Assembly: GCA_963830175.1 (NCBI GenBank)
Contig: CAWHKV010000002.1
Span: 310,001 to 374,000, forward strand
Length of the DNA: 64,000 nucleotides
Direction: 5' to 3'
DNA from: JBBRBB01 sp963830175
GTDB taxonomy: Bacteria > Bacteroidota > Bacteroidia > Chitinophagales > Chitinophagaceae
Below, piece by piece: positions 18,527-26,877 of this stretch. Position numbers and translations under genes: made by a program. The stretch's first letter is position 1; every line of letters begins with the position of its first letter. The notes beneath the pieces are model-generated. The model was given only the letters and a program-made list of their open reading frames with translations. It made no database searches and was not told the origin of the DNA.

Positions 18527-21500
18527 TTAGAACGATAGATTAACACCTACAGTATAGATTTTTTGATTGTTAGGATATGTACCATAATCAATACCGAAAG
18601 AGGCATTATTACCGGTGATTTCAGGATCCTGACCAGTATATTTTGTAATGGTGAAGAGGTTAGCTGCCTGCAGGTAAACCCTGAATTTGTCTACACCAAT
18701 TCTTCTTAATTGATCAGAAGGAATGGTATATCCAAGAATCAATGATTTACATTTTAAGAAAGATCCATCTTCAAGGTAATAAGAGTTAACCACACCATTG
18801 TTGCTGAAGTTTGATTCATTTTCAGCAATCGGGGTTTTGGCATTTGGGTTAGAAGGCGACCATGAATTGTATAACAGGTCTTTACTTTTAGCGCCCTGGA
18901 AGGAAGGATAAAAATCTGTCCAGTAACGAACGTAATTGATTATATCATTACCCTGAGAACCATAGAAGAACATTGAAAGATCAAAATTCTTGTAAGACCC
19001 GTTAATGTTAACACCGTAAGTGAAATCAGGGTTTGGATTACCGAAGAATGTTCTGTCATCGGTTGTAATTGAACCATCGCCATTCACATCGCGGTATTTA
19101 AACCTGCCGGGAGCAGCAGCCGTTTGAGTTGGCGATTTTGCTACATCATCATCGCTCTGGAATAACCCTACTACTTCATAACCAAAGAATGAACCAATTG
19201 GATGACCAACCTGGTTACGTGTGAAATCACCGATACGGCTTCCACCAGAAGATGCATCAAAATATCCCGCGCCTGGAATGTTTACGATGTTACTTTTATA
19301 ACTAGTAACATTAGCGCTAATATCTAATTTAAAATCTTGACCAAGTGTGGCGTGGTAACCTGCAGAAACATCAACACCGGTATTTTCAACGTTACCGATA
19401 TTTACTACCGGACGTGAAGCACCACCAAGAGTTGCAGCACCTGCATTCGCATCAGAGAACAATAATCCGTTGATAGATTTTTTATACCACTCAACTGAGA
19501 AGTCGAATTTATTGTTAAACATAGATGCATCAAGACCTACGTTAACCAGTTTATCTTCTTCCCAACCAGTTGCTTCGTTACCAATTCTTGTTGCAGTAAA
19601 ACCTTGTTGTGCACTTGTATTGTTACCATTAATGTCATAATATGCTGTTCCGGGTCCGCCACCATACAGGTAAAATGCGTTGGTAGGATCAACATTTAAC
19701 TGGCTACCCAAAATACCCCAGCTACCGCGGAGTTTAAGGTTGTTTAACCATGTTGTACCCTGCATAAATGATTCTTCTGAAAGTACCCAACCTGCGGAGA
19801 ACGCAGGAAATACACCCCACCTGTTGTCAGGTCCAAAACGTGAAGAACCATCACGCCTTACAGTTGCACTAAACAAATATTTATCAGCATAGCCATAATC
19901 AACTTTACCAAACTGAGAATACAATGAGTTCTGGTAAACATAACTGTAGTTTGTAAAACCAGATGAGCCATTGTTTAATAACCAGTAGTTAGGATTGTCT
20001 GTGAAATACCCAAGGGCACCACCACCAACGCCTCTGCCATAATTTTCAATGGCTTCTACACCAGCAAGTACATTTAAGTTATGTTCTCCAAAGGTGTTTT
20101 TATAATTAACCGTATTACTCCATGTCCAGCTTCTGTTATAGAATGCGTTTTCGCTAAATCCATTTGAAGTATTGTTTTCTGCGTTTTCATAAGTATGGTA
20201 AGTATAATAATAGTAGTAACCATTATCAAGTGTACCACCAAATGTTGTTCTTGCAGTGAAGTGTTTTAAAAAGTCTACTTCTGCAAACACATTACCAATA
20301 ATATCCCATGTATTACCCTTGTTATTGGCGGTTCTGCTTGCATTAGCATAAGGATTTTGAGCATTACCAAGACCTGCTGCACGGGTGCCTGCATATCCAC
20401 CATTTATATCGTAAACCGGAATAATTGGTTGTTCACGATAAAGCATACCAATAGCTGTTTCTCCAAGAACCCCAATCTGTGGGTTGTCTTTGTAAAAGAT
20501 GTAAGCATTTTCACCCACACGAACATTGTTCTTAACATTGAATGTGGTATTTATTCTTGCAGAATACCTTTTTAAATAGGTATTTAAGAAAGTACCTTTC
20601 TGATCGAAATATCCTAAAGAGAAAAGGTAAGTCGACCTGTCTCCGCCACCAGCAGCAGAAACAGTATGGCTCTGAATTGGTGCATTTGAGAAAAGCTCGT
20701 GATACCAGTCAGTACCTTCTTTATTGGCAGGAACTATTTGGTAAATTGAACCTGCGCTGTAATTGGTATTATATTGTTCCAATTGCGCTGCGGTTGGTTC
20801 ACCGGTTACACCGGAAGTACCACCAATTAAAATGTAATCAGGAAGAACGGGAGAAGGACCACTTCCATATTGCGGATGAGAGGGGTTACCTGTGTTAGGA
20901 TCTACCTGCCCTGCATTGCGTAAAGAAAGCCAGGTAACGTCTGCCATTTCCTGTGAATTCAATAAATTAAACACATTGCCTTTTAAAGCTTGCTGTGTAC
21001 CATAATAGCCATCGTAAGTGATAGCTGTTTTGCCGGATTTACCTCTTTTAGTAGTAACGATAATTACACCATTAGATCCGCGAACTCCATAAATGGATGC
21101 CGCACCGGCGTCTTTTAAAACCTGGAAAGATTCAATGTCATTTGCATTGATATCTCTTAAACTTCCCTGAATACCATCAATAATAACCAGTGGAGATACA
21201 TCACCGAAAGATGTTACGCCCCTGATCCTGATGTTGCTTTCACTGCCTGGCTGTCCTGTTGTGTTAACAGTAACACCTGAAGCACGGCCTTGTAGCATTT
21301 GCTCAGGACTTCCCGCCGGAACGGCTTTCATATCCTTCACATCCACTACTGCAACCGAACCCGTTAAACTTTTACGTTTTTGAGCGGTGTAACCTGTAAC
21401 AACAATTTCTTCAAGGTTGCTGGTGGTTTCTCTTAAAGTAACGCTGACAGTGCTTGTGCTGCCAACATTAATTTCCTGGGTACCAAAACCTACCGAAGAA

Positions 21501-21736
21501 ACTGCTAATGTGTTTTCCCCAGAGGGAACATTAATGCTAAACTGCCCATTAGCATCTGTGACAGCAGCCACATTTGTACCTTTAACAGCAATAGTTACAC
21601 CGGCTAAAGGTTGATTATCCTTGCCGCTGATTATTGTGCCAGATACCTGCTTTTGAGCGAAAATTGTTGGTGAAATGAACATAAGTAAGATTGCCATGCA
21701 CCAACGCACAGCCATGCAATCGATTTTTTGTCTCAT
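18527..21736 (-). CDS. SusC/RagA-family TonB-linked outer-membrane transporter
   Basis: A 1069-residue TonB-dependent channel. Order: signal peptide (MAILLMFISPTIFAQKQ, about 13-29), carboxypeptidase-regulatory-like domain (SGTIISGKDNQPLAGVTI, about 32-110), plug with TonB-linked signature (GYTAQKRKSLTGSV; IRIRGVTSFGDVSPLVIIDG), and a 22-strand barrel ending in the aromatic terminus YTVGVNLSF. It forms a pair with the downstream SusD. The nested MRQKIDCMAVRW start is uncertain; an internal Met at residue 8 is possible. No anti-sigma or sigma pair is adjacent, so regulation is not visible. Confidence 0.96.
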   Translation of the reverse strand: MRQKIDCMAVRWCMAILLMFISPTIFAQKQVSGTIISGKDNQPLAGVTIAVKGTNVAAVTDANGQFSINVPSGENTLAVSSVGFGTQEINVGSTSTVSVTLRETTSNLEEIVVTGYTAQKRKSLTGSVAVVDVKDMKAVPAGSPEQMLQGRASGVTVNTTGQPGSESNIRIRGVTSFGDVSPLVIIDGIQGSLRDINANDIESFQVLKDAGAASIYGVRGSNGVIIVTTKRGKSGKTAITYDGYYGTQQALKGNVFNLLNSQEMADVTWLSLRNAGQVDPNTGNPSHPQYGSGPSPVLPDYILIGGTSGVTGEPTAAQLEQYNTNYSAGSIYQIVPANKEGTDWYHELFSNAPIQSHTVSAAGGGDRSTYLFSLGYFDQKGTFLNTYLKRYSARINTTFNVKNNVRVGENAYIFYKDNPQIGVLGETAIGMLYREQPIIPVYDINGGYAGTRAAGLGNAQNPYANASRTANNKGNTWDIIGNVFAEVDFLKHFTARTTFGGTLDNGYYYYYTYHTYENAENNTSNGFSENAFYNRSWTWSNTVNYKNTFGEHNLNVLAGVEAIENYGRGVGGGALGYFTDNPNYWLLNNGSSGFTNYSYVYQNSLYSQFGKVDYGYADKYLFSATVRRDGSSRFGPDNRWGVFPAFSAGWVLSEESFMQGTTWLNNLKLRGSWGILGSQLNVDPTNAFYLYGGGPGTAYYDINGNNTSAQQGFTATRIGNEATGWEEDKLVNVGLDASMFNNKFDFSVEWYKKSINGLLFSDANAGAATLGGASRPVVNIGNVENTGVDVSAGYHATLGQDFKLDISANVTSYKSNIVNIPGAGYFDASSGGSRIGDFTRNQVGHPIGSFFGYEVVGLFQSDDDVAKSPTQTAAAPGRFKYRDVNGDGSITTDDRTFFGNPNPDFTYGVNINGSYKNFDLSMFFYGSQGNDIINYVRYWTDFYPSFQGAKSKDLLYNSWSPSNPNAKTPIAENESNFSNNGVVNSYYLEDGSFLKCKSLILGYTIPSDQLRRIGVDKFRVYLQAANLFTITKYTGQDPEITGNNASFGIDYGTYPNNQKIYTVGVNLSF

Positions 21737-21883
21737 AAGAAAAGGTAATTTGTTAGACTTTTAAAATTAAAAAACTAGGCATAAAGTTATAGAAATAACA
21801 ATACGTTGTTAATAAAAATAAAACTTTTTTTAATGTGTATATTCTACACTTAATCAATTAATTCCGGTTAGTTTTTTTAAATT

Positions 21884-21918
21884 AAAAAAGCGTTGAAAGT
21901 TTTATTTTTTCAACGCTT
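21884..21918 (-). terminator. Intrinsic terminator of the citrate synthase gene
   Basis: An 11-bp perfect stem AAGCGTTGAAA/TTTCAACGCTT (21888-21898 with 21908-21918) with a 9-nt loop. On the minus strand it is followed by a T run and lies about 35 bp after the citrate synthase stop codon. Confidence 0.85.
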
Positions 21919-21952
21919 ACAAAAACGAAAAATCATATATGTTATAAATGCG

Positions 21953-23275
21953 TTACTCCCAAATTTCTTCCTTACCCTCCAGCCATAATTTTACCACCCT
22001 TGTTGTAACCGATTTTGGACGTTCCAAAGGAAAATTTAAAGCCCTGTCCCAACATAGACTTGCCAAGACACCCAAAGCACGGCTCACTGCAAAAAGCACA
22101 GTATAAAATTCATACTCCTTCATTCCATAATGTACAAGTAAAGCGCCACTGTGGGCATCTACATTTGGCCATGGGTTCTTAATTTTTCCAAGAGATTTAA
22201 GTATGGGTGGTACTACTTCATATACTTTCCAAACTGTTTTAACCAGTGGATCGTTCGGCATATGTTTTTTTCCAAATTCCATTTGCGCAGTAAAGCGTGG
22301 ATCGGTTTTTCTTAAAACTGCATGCCCGTAGCCGGGAACAACCTTACCTTCTTTCAATGTTTTTTGAACGTAAGTCGCTATTTGTTCTTTTGTTGGTTTT
22401 TGCGTTTTAAGTTCTTCCTGCATATCAAAGATCCACTTGATCACTTCCTGGTTTGCGAGACCATGAAGTGGTCCTGCCAGCCCGTTCATGCCGGCAGCAT
22501 AACTTAAATATGGATCACTTAATGCAGAGCCAACCAGGTGCGTAGTATGCGCTGAAACATTGCCTCCTTCATGGTCGGCATGTATAACCATGTATAGGCG
22601 CATCAGCTCTTTAAAACTTTCATCGTTATAACCCATCATATGCGCGAGGTTACCTGCCCAATCCAGTAAACCATTTGGTTGTATGTGCTGGTTGTTGCGA
22701 TATTTTCTACGGTAAACATATGCTGCAATTCGCGGTAAGCGGGCAATGAGATCCATAGTATCATCGAACATCGCATCCCAATAATCTTTTTTATTCATGC
22801 CCTCAGAATAACGTTTTGCAAAATTGCTTTCTGTTTGCAAAGCCATTACACCGGTAACAAACATGGTCATGGGGTGGGCTGTAACGGGCAATGCATCTAT
22901 AGTATGAAAAACGTGGTTGGGTACATGGCTTCGGCGCTGCCATATGGAAGCAATATAATTTGCATCTTCTTCGGTAGGTAATTCTGCCAGTAACATTAAA
23001 TGAAACAGACCTTCGGGCAATGGTTCACTGCCACCGGGTGCTTTAGGTAATTTTTGTTGTAATTCAGGAATTGAGTAACTGCGAAAACGAATGCCATCCT
23101 GCGCATCGAGCAAACTGGTTTCATAAACCAGACCGGTTATGCCCCGCATACCCTGGTAAACCTGTGAAAGATTTACTTCGCCGATCTTTTTATTTCCATG
23201 CTTTTTTAGAAGCTCTTTTATCTCAGCAGCTGATTTTTCCGACTTCTCTTTAAATCTGTCTTTAAGTATACCCAT
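21953..23275 (-). CDS. gltA: Citrate synthase, eukaryotic/mitochondrial-like type
   Basis: Condenses oxaloacetate and acetyl-CoA in the citric acid cycle. At 440 residues it looks like the mitochondrial subfamily rather than the E. coli GltA type. The N-terminus has IGEVNLSQVYQGMRG, followed by HADHEGGNVSAHTTHLVGS (about 232-250), GPLHGLANQE with catalytic H271, GYGHAVLR with H318, and NVDAHSG with D373. Such sequences are known in some bacteria (for example Geobacter) and several Bacteroidota. It is monocistronic, with an upstream palindrome and -7-like element and a hairpin terminator downstream. Confidence 0.95.
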   Translation of the reverse strand: MGILKDRFKEKSEKSAAEIKELLKKHGNKKIGEVNLSQVYQGMRGITGLVYETSLLDAQDGIRFRSYSIPELQQKLPKAPGGSEPLPEGLFHLMLLAELPTEEDANYIASIWQRRSHVPNHVFHTIDALPVTAHPMTMFVTGVMALQTESNFAKRYSEGMNKKDYWDAMFDDTMDLIARLPRIAAYVYRRKYRNNQHIQPNGLLDWAGNLAHMMGYNDESFKELMRLYMVIHADHEGGNVSAHTTHLVGSALSDPYLSYAAGMNGLAGPLHGLANQEVIKWIFDMQEELKTQKPTKEQIATYVQKTLKEGKVVPGYGHAVLRKTDPRFTAQMEFGKKHMPNDPLVKTVWKVYEVVPPILKSLGKIKNPWPNVDAHSGALLVHYGMKEYEFYTVLFAVSRALGVLASLCWDRALNFPLERPKSVTTRVVKLWLEGKEEIWE

Positions 23276-23327
23276 GGCAATATATAGTTAGTATTCAATA
23301 ATAAAAAAGGAAAAACTGTTATAGCGC

Positions 23328-23361
23328 TAAAGATAATACAACAACTTTAAAATTTGTTGTA
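23328..23361 (-). promoter_or_regulatory. Candidate promoter and palindromic operator of citrate synthase
   Basis: On the minus strand a TATCTTTA (-7-like, one mismatch to TAnnTTTG) at 23328-23335 is immediately preceded by an 8-bp inverted repeat TACAACAA/TTGTTGTA (23337-23344 with 23354-23361, 9-nt spacer). The repeat occupies the place where the -33 element and a regulator would sit. It is a candidate operator only; no regulator is identified. Confidence 0.35.
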
Positions 23362-23468
23362 AAGGGTTAATGAGTAATGGATGTACACACAAAAAATACA
23401 TATAAATAGAACATGGAAAACTTTAAGAAGGGGAGTAGAAAACAACACGCTAATTTTTTTGTAAAACT

Positions 23469-24563
23469 TTATTTGGGTGCTTTCCTGTAAAGATAAAAAG
23501 CAATAAAAGTAAAGATAACATCGGGTAAAAAGGCGGCTATAACCGGAGGAAAATCTCCCTTAACAGAAAATATGGTAGAGAACCTGTCCATTAAAATAAA
23601 CACAGCTGCAATTACAAAACCAATGGCTAGGTGCGCACCACTGCCACCCCTTACTTTACGGCTTGCTACTATTGCCCCAATCATAGTTAATATTAAAACA
23701 GCAAGCGGTGTTGCAAACCTGCGGTATTGCTCAACTTTAAGTGAATTAATATTTTCAGAGCCCCGTATTTCTTCAAGGTTAATGTATTTATACAGGTCGG
23801 GGGAGGTTAATTTATCTTTTGCGTATTCATCGCGGTTTAGGTCAAAGGGTTTGAAATTAAAATTCATTTTGCGTTCTCTTTCATGACTAATGATTTCGTT
23901 ATTGCCATTCATTTTTCTTTCAAGCGTGTTTTGCAATATCCATTTGTTGGTGGCGGTGTCCCAACGCAACTGGTCTGCACGCAGGTTATACACTAATACA
24001 TTGTTTTTTACCCGGTGCATAAAGAATGGGCCGCCCGCTTTAGAGAATGTATCATAGTTATGCACGCCTGCGTAAGTAAAAGAATCTACCCTAAAATATA
24101 AACTGCGTTCGTACCGCGCCACCAGCGGGTCGTACGTGCTGTTAACGTGCACATATTTCGATTCAAAATTTGTTCTTAATTCATTTGCACGCGGTACGTA
24201 CAGGTTCGATGCTGCAAGCAGCAACAAACCAAGTAATGTGCCGCCAACCCAGTAGGGTACAAGAAACCGGTTAAAGCTGGTGCCGCTCGATAAAATGGCA
24301 ATGATCTCGCTGCGCACCGCCATTTTTGAAGTAAAAAATATAACGGCTATAAAAACAAAAAGGGGAAAGAGAAACGCACCTATATACGGTATAAAACCAA
24401 AATAGTATTGTGTAATAACAGACGATGCCGGCAAACCGCTTTTTACAAAATCGTCCGTTTTTTCACTTACATCAACCACCACAGAAATAACGGTAAACAA
24501 CAGCACGCAAAAGAAAAAGGTGACCAAAAATTTTTTAAGTATGTACCAGTCAATCTTTTTCAT
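23469..24563 (-). CDS. LptF/LptG-family (YjgP/YjgQ) permease
   Basis: A 364-residue inner-membrane permease subunit of the lipopolysaccharide transport ABC system LptBFG. Visible are an N-terminal membrane helix after MKKIDWYILKKF, further hydrophobic helices near residues 50-75 and 100-120, a long periplasmic beta-jellyroll segment (about 130-270) and three C-terminal helices (PLAVLILTMIGAIVASRK; HLAIGFVIAAVFILM; VIAAFLPDVIFTFIAFYLY). The IDWYILKKFL start is typical of YjgP/YjgQ proteins. Whether it is LptF or LptG cannot be decided here. It follows tgt on the same strand after 150 bp. Confidence 0.9.
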   Translation of the reverse strand: MKKIDWYILKKFLVTFFFCVLLFTVISVVVDVSEKTDDFVKSGLPASSVITQYYFGFIPYIGAFLFPLFVFIAVIFFTSKMAVRSEIIAILSSGTSFNRFLVPYWVGGTLLGLLLLAASNLYVPRANELRTNFESKYVHVNSTYDPLVARYERSLYFRVDSFTYAGVHNYDTFSKAGGPFFMHRVKNNVLVYNLRADQLRWDTATNKWILQNTLERKMNGNNEIISHERERKMNFNFKPFDLNRDEYAKDKLTSPDLYKYINLEEIRGSENINSLKVEQYRRFATPLAVLILTMIGAIVASRKVRGGSGAHLAIGFVIAAVFILMDRFSTIFSVKGDFPPVIAAFLPDVIFTFIAFYLYRKAPK

Positions 24564-24713
24564 TTTTAATTAATGCTAACCATTTTTTTATACCAGCCAA
24601 CGGTTATTATAGCATCGGTTGTTGCGTCGCAATCACTTCATCAGCATAACAACCGGCAACAATTCATTTTTCAAAAATAGTCTTATCTGTTTTCAGTGAT
24701 ACAGAATAAAACA

Positions 24714-25853
24714 TTAAAGTCTCTGCTTTATTCTTTCTATGGTTAACTGTTTCCATGCAGCAAAAGTATTTGCCAGTATTTGTTTCCGCGCTTCCTGCAT
24801 CAGCCACAAATAAAATGACAGGTTATGAATACTTGCAATTTGTAAAGCCAATAATTCATTCGCCACAAATAAGTGACGCAGGTAAGCCTTTGTATAATAG
24901 TTGCTGGTTTCGCATGGAAGCATTTCATCAATCACCGTAAAATCATTTGACCATTTTTTATTTTTTATATTGATAACACCCTGCGTTGTAAACAACATTC
25001 CGTTTCTGCCATTGCGGGTGGGTAACACACAATCGAACATATCAACCCCCAGGGAAATACACTCCAGCAAATTCCAGGGTGTGCCCACACCCATCAGGTA
25101 ACGGGGTTTATGAACGGGCAGGTTTTCGCAACAGTATTGTGTTATTTCGTATAACATGGGTTCGGGTTCACCCACACTCAGGCCACCAATGGCATTGCCG
25201 GGTGCATCTTTTTCTGCAACAAAATCGCATGACCTTTTTCTAAGTTCATGATGCACACCCCCCTGTACAATAGGAAACAGATTTTGTGTATAGCCGTACA
25301 AATCTGATGTTTCATTCATCCGGCTAATACACCTGTTAAGCCAGCGATTGGTAAGATTAAGACTTTGCTCTGCGTATGAAAAATCACTTTTACCTGGCGG
25401 GCATTCATCAAAGGCCATAATAATATCTGCACCTATGGCACGCTGTACGTCTATTACATTTTCAGGAGTAAAAAGATGCCTGCTGCCATCAATATGACTT
25501 TGAAAAACCACGCCTTCTTCTTTTATCTTACGGTTGGCAGCCAGCGAAAAAACCTGGTAGCCACCACTGTCGGTTAATATGGGGTGATGCCAGTGCATAA
25601 AACGGTGCAGCCCCCCGGCAGCTTTAAGAATTTCTGTTCCGGGACGTAAATACAAATGATAGGTATTGCCTAAAATAATTTGAGCCTTTACTTCGTGCTT
25701 AAGTTGTGTTTGTGTTAATGCCTTAACTGAACCGGCTGTACCCACGGGCATGAAAATGGGTGTTTCTATTTCGCCATGGTCGGTCGTAATTGTACCTGCC
25801 CGCGCTTTTGACCCCTCATCTGTTTGTAATAGTTTAAATCTTAATGCGGGCAT
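24714..25853 (-). CDS. tgt: tRNA-guanine(34) transglycosylase (Tgt), zinc site degenerate
   Basis: Exchanges guanine 34 for preQ1 in tRNAs with GUN anticodons, a step of queuosine synthesis. The 379 residues include the catalytic motifs LTDSGGYQVFSL (D95) and GVDMFDCVLPTRNGRNG (D271), and the GVGTPWNLLE loop. The usual zinc ligands C-x-C-x2-C before the AYLRHL motif are replaced: the aligned positions read L312, C314, S317, while the histidine (H343 in SIHNL) remains. Divergent zinc-less forms are, as far as I recall, common in Bacteroidota. A consensus -7 element lies 37 bp upstream. Confidence 0.95.
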   Translation of the reverse strand: MPALRFKLLQTDEGSKARAGTITTDHGEIETPIFMPVGTAGSVKALTQTQLKHEVKAQIILGNTYHLYLRPGTEILKAAGGLHRFMHWHHPILTDSGGYQVFSLAANRKIKEEGVVFQSHIDGSRHLFTPENVIDVQRAIGADIIMAFDECPPGKSDFSYAEQSLNLTNRWLNRCISRMNETSDLYGYTQNLFPIVQGGVHHELRKRSCDFVAEKDAPGNAIGGLSVGEPEPMLYEITQYCCENLPVHKPRYLMGVGTPWNLLECISLGVDMFDCVLPTRNGRNGMLFTTQGVINIKNKKWSNDFTVIDEMLPCETSNYYTKAYLRHLFVANELLALQIASIHNLSFYLWLMQEARKQILANTFAAWKQLTIERIKQRL

Positions 25854-25890
25854 TGTCTAAAATTAAATTCAGTTTTTAATGAATGAGGCG

Positions 25891-25898
25891 CAAAAATA
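25891..25898 (-). promoter_or_regulatory. Predicted -7 element of tgt
   Basis: The minus strand reads TATTTTTG, a perfect TAnnTTTG match, followed by GCGCC and a leader of about 30 nt to the tgt ATG. Confidence 0.5.
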
Positions 25899-25982
25899 TC
25901 TTTTCTATTATAAAAGATTTTTTAGAATTGATTTTGGGTAGAAGTTAAATTGGAATATGGTTTTGGTTGCAATATGGAACAT

Positions 25983-26027
25983 CGCTTTATTAAGAGATTG
26001 TTCATTTCTTTTGTCTTGATACAAATG
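25983..26027 (+). repeat. Left-end fragment of the nested inverted-repeat element (copy 0)
   Basis: It matches the left end of copy 2 (cgctttattaagaga then ttcatttctttt) and contains a partial outer hairpin around cttgat. It then diverges into unrelated sequence, so only the outer left arm is present. Confidence 0.65.
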
Positions 26028-26133
26028 CGTAGCATTGCCGATGAAGATTATGAATTTTTGAATGGCGAACTACGTATCATTGAGAAAAGAACGAAGAATT
26101 CTAAATTTTGAATTGCAAACACCGTTATAACTT

Positions 26134-26454
26134 GGAGATTGTTCATTTCTTTTATCTTGATATAAAAGAAACGAACCAAAGAAAAGATCAAGAAAGAAAC
26201 GATGTACAGCCCGTTTCTTTCCTTCGCCCTGATTGGGCTTTTGTGCTACTGTGGCTTCAACAAGAGAATTTTACTGATCGGTTTTAATCTTTCATTAGGT
26301 TGAATCTATTTAAGCATCTTCTCTTTAAAAAATTTATTCCAAAGTCCTTCACCACTATGCAATAAAGTCGAATAGGGAATCACCCGGAAACGGGCTGTAT
26401 ATCGTTTCCGGGGGTCTTTTTTTCGTTCTTTTTTGGACAAGCAAAAAAGAACAA
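26134..26454 (+). repeat. Nested inverted-repeat element, copy 1 (MITE-like)
   Basis: About 320 bp with four hairpins. A: 26146-26155 with 26162-26171 (10-bp stem, loop CTTGAT). B: 26192-26201 with 26212-26221 (10-bp stem, loop ATGTACAGCC). C: 26383-26392 with 26403-26412 (10-bp stem, loop GGCTGTATAT). D: 26425-26435 with 26442-26452 (11-bp stem, loop GACAAG). C is the reverse complement of B through its 22-nt core, and D is similar to the reverse complement of A, so the element has double-hairpin terminal inverted repeats. Between B and C, conserved edges flank an AT-rich variable middle without a credible gene. C is followed by a T run and could terminate plus-strand transcription. A non-autonomous mobile element is the simplest reading, but no transposase or target duplication was found. 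Confidence 0.75.
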
Positions 26455-26484
26455 TAAAACAATACCTATTAAGTTATCGAATTT

Positions 26485-26788
26485 CGCTTTATTAAGAGAG
26501 TATTCATTTCTTTTTATCTTGATACAAAAGAAACGAACTCAAGAAAGAAACGATGTACAGCCAGTTTTTTTCCTTCGCCCTGATTGGGCTTTTGTACTAC
26601 TGTGGCTTCAGCAGAAGAATTTCAATTGATCAGAAAAAACCTTTCGTTATGCTGTAATTGTTTCAGCATCTTTATTCTTCAGCCCTTTACCACTATGCAC
26701 TTCAGCCGAATAGCGAACCACCCGGAAACGGGCTGTACATCGTTCCGGGAGTTTTTTTTTGTTCTTTTTTAGACAGACAAAAAGAACA
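26485..26788 (+). repeat. Nested inverted-repeat element, copy 2 (MITE-like)
   Basis: A direct repeat of copy 1, offset by about 340-350 bp. Hairpin C is kept at 26721-26750 (CCCGGAAACG ... CGTTCCGGG, one T shorter) and is followed by a run of nine or more T. Hairpin D is at 26761-26769 with 26779-26787. Hairpin B has decayed on its right side (AGTTTTTTT in place of CGTTTCTTT), and about 13 nt between A and B are missing relative to copy 1. The two ends of the inner segment (CCTTCGCCCTGATTGGGC and CCACTATGCA) are nearly identical to copy 1, while the middle differs. Confidence 0.75.
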
Positions 26789-26865
26789 AACCAGGTTAAA
26801 CTTATTCACCATTACACAATTATCCACAATTTAAATTTGATAAAATTAACAGGTAGGTCAACCCT

Positions 26866-26873
26866 TATTTTTG
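26866..26873 (+). promoter_or_regulatory. Predicted -7 element of the glycosyltransferase gene
   Basis: TATTTTTG ends only 4 nt before the first ATG (26878) and 7 nt before the second (26881). If used, transcription would start at about 26880, so the mRNA would be leaderless or nearly so. Confidence 0.4.
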
Positions 26874-26877
26874 TTTA

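Larger units (their letters stand above)
25899..26865. other. Non-coding gap with nested inverted-repeat elements
   Basis: The only gene-free stretch longer than 300 bp, lying between the divergent tgt and glycosyltransferase genes. No open frame inside it has a protein-like composition. It holds one fragment and two nearly complete copies of the repeat described in separate entries. About 106 bp of unmatched DNA (26028-26133) lies between the fragment and copy 1, about 30 bp between copies 1 and 2, and about 75 bp of AT-rich DNA before the glycosyltransferase promoter. Confidence 0.8.

Noticed and set aside
24600..24665. CGGTTGTT/AACAACCG inverted repeat between tgt and the LptF/G gene
   Set aside because: A short stem with a long loop and no T run. 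Likely coincidental.
25983..26790. CRISPR-like or integron attC interpretation of the repeated hairpins
   Set aside because: There are only two copies with arms of several kinds and no uniform repeat/spacer spacing, and no cas or integrase gene is in the window. The nested inverted symmetry fits a MITE-like element better.
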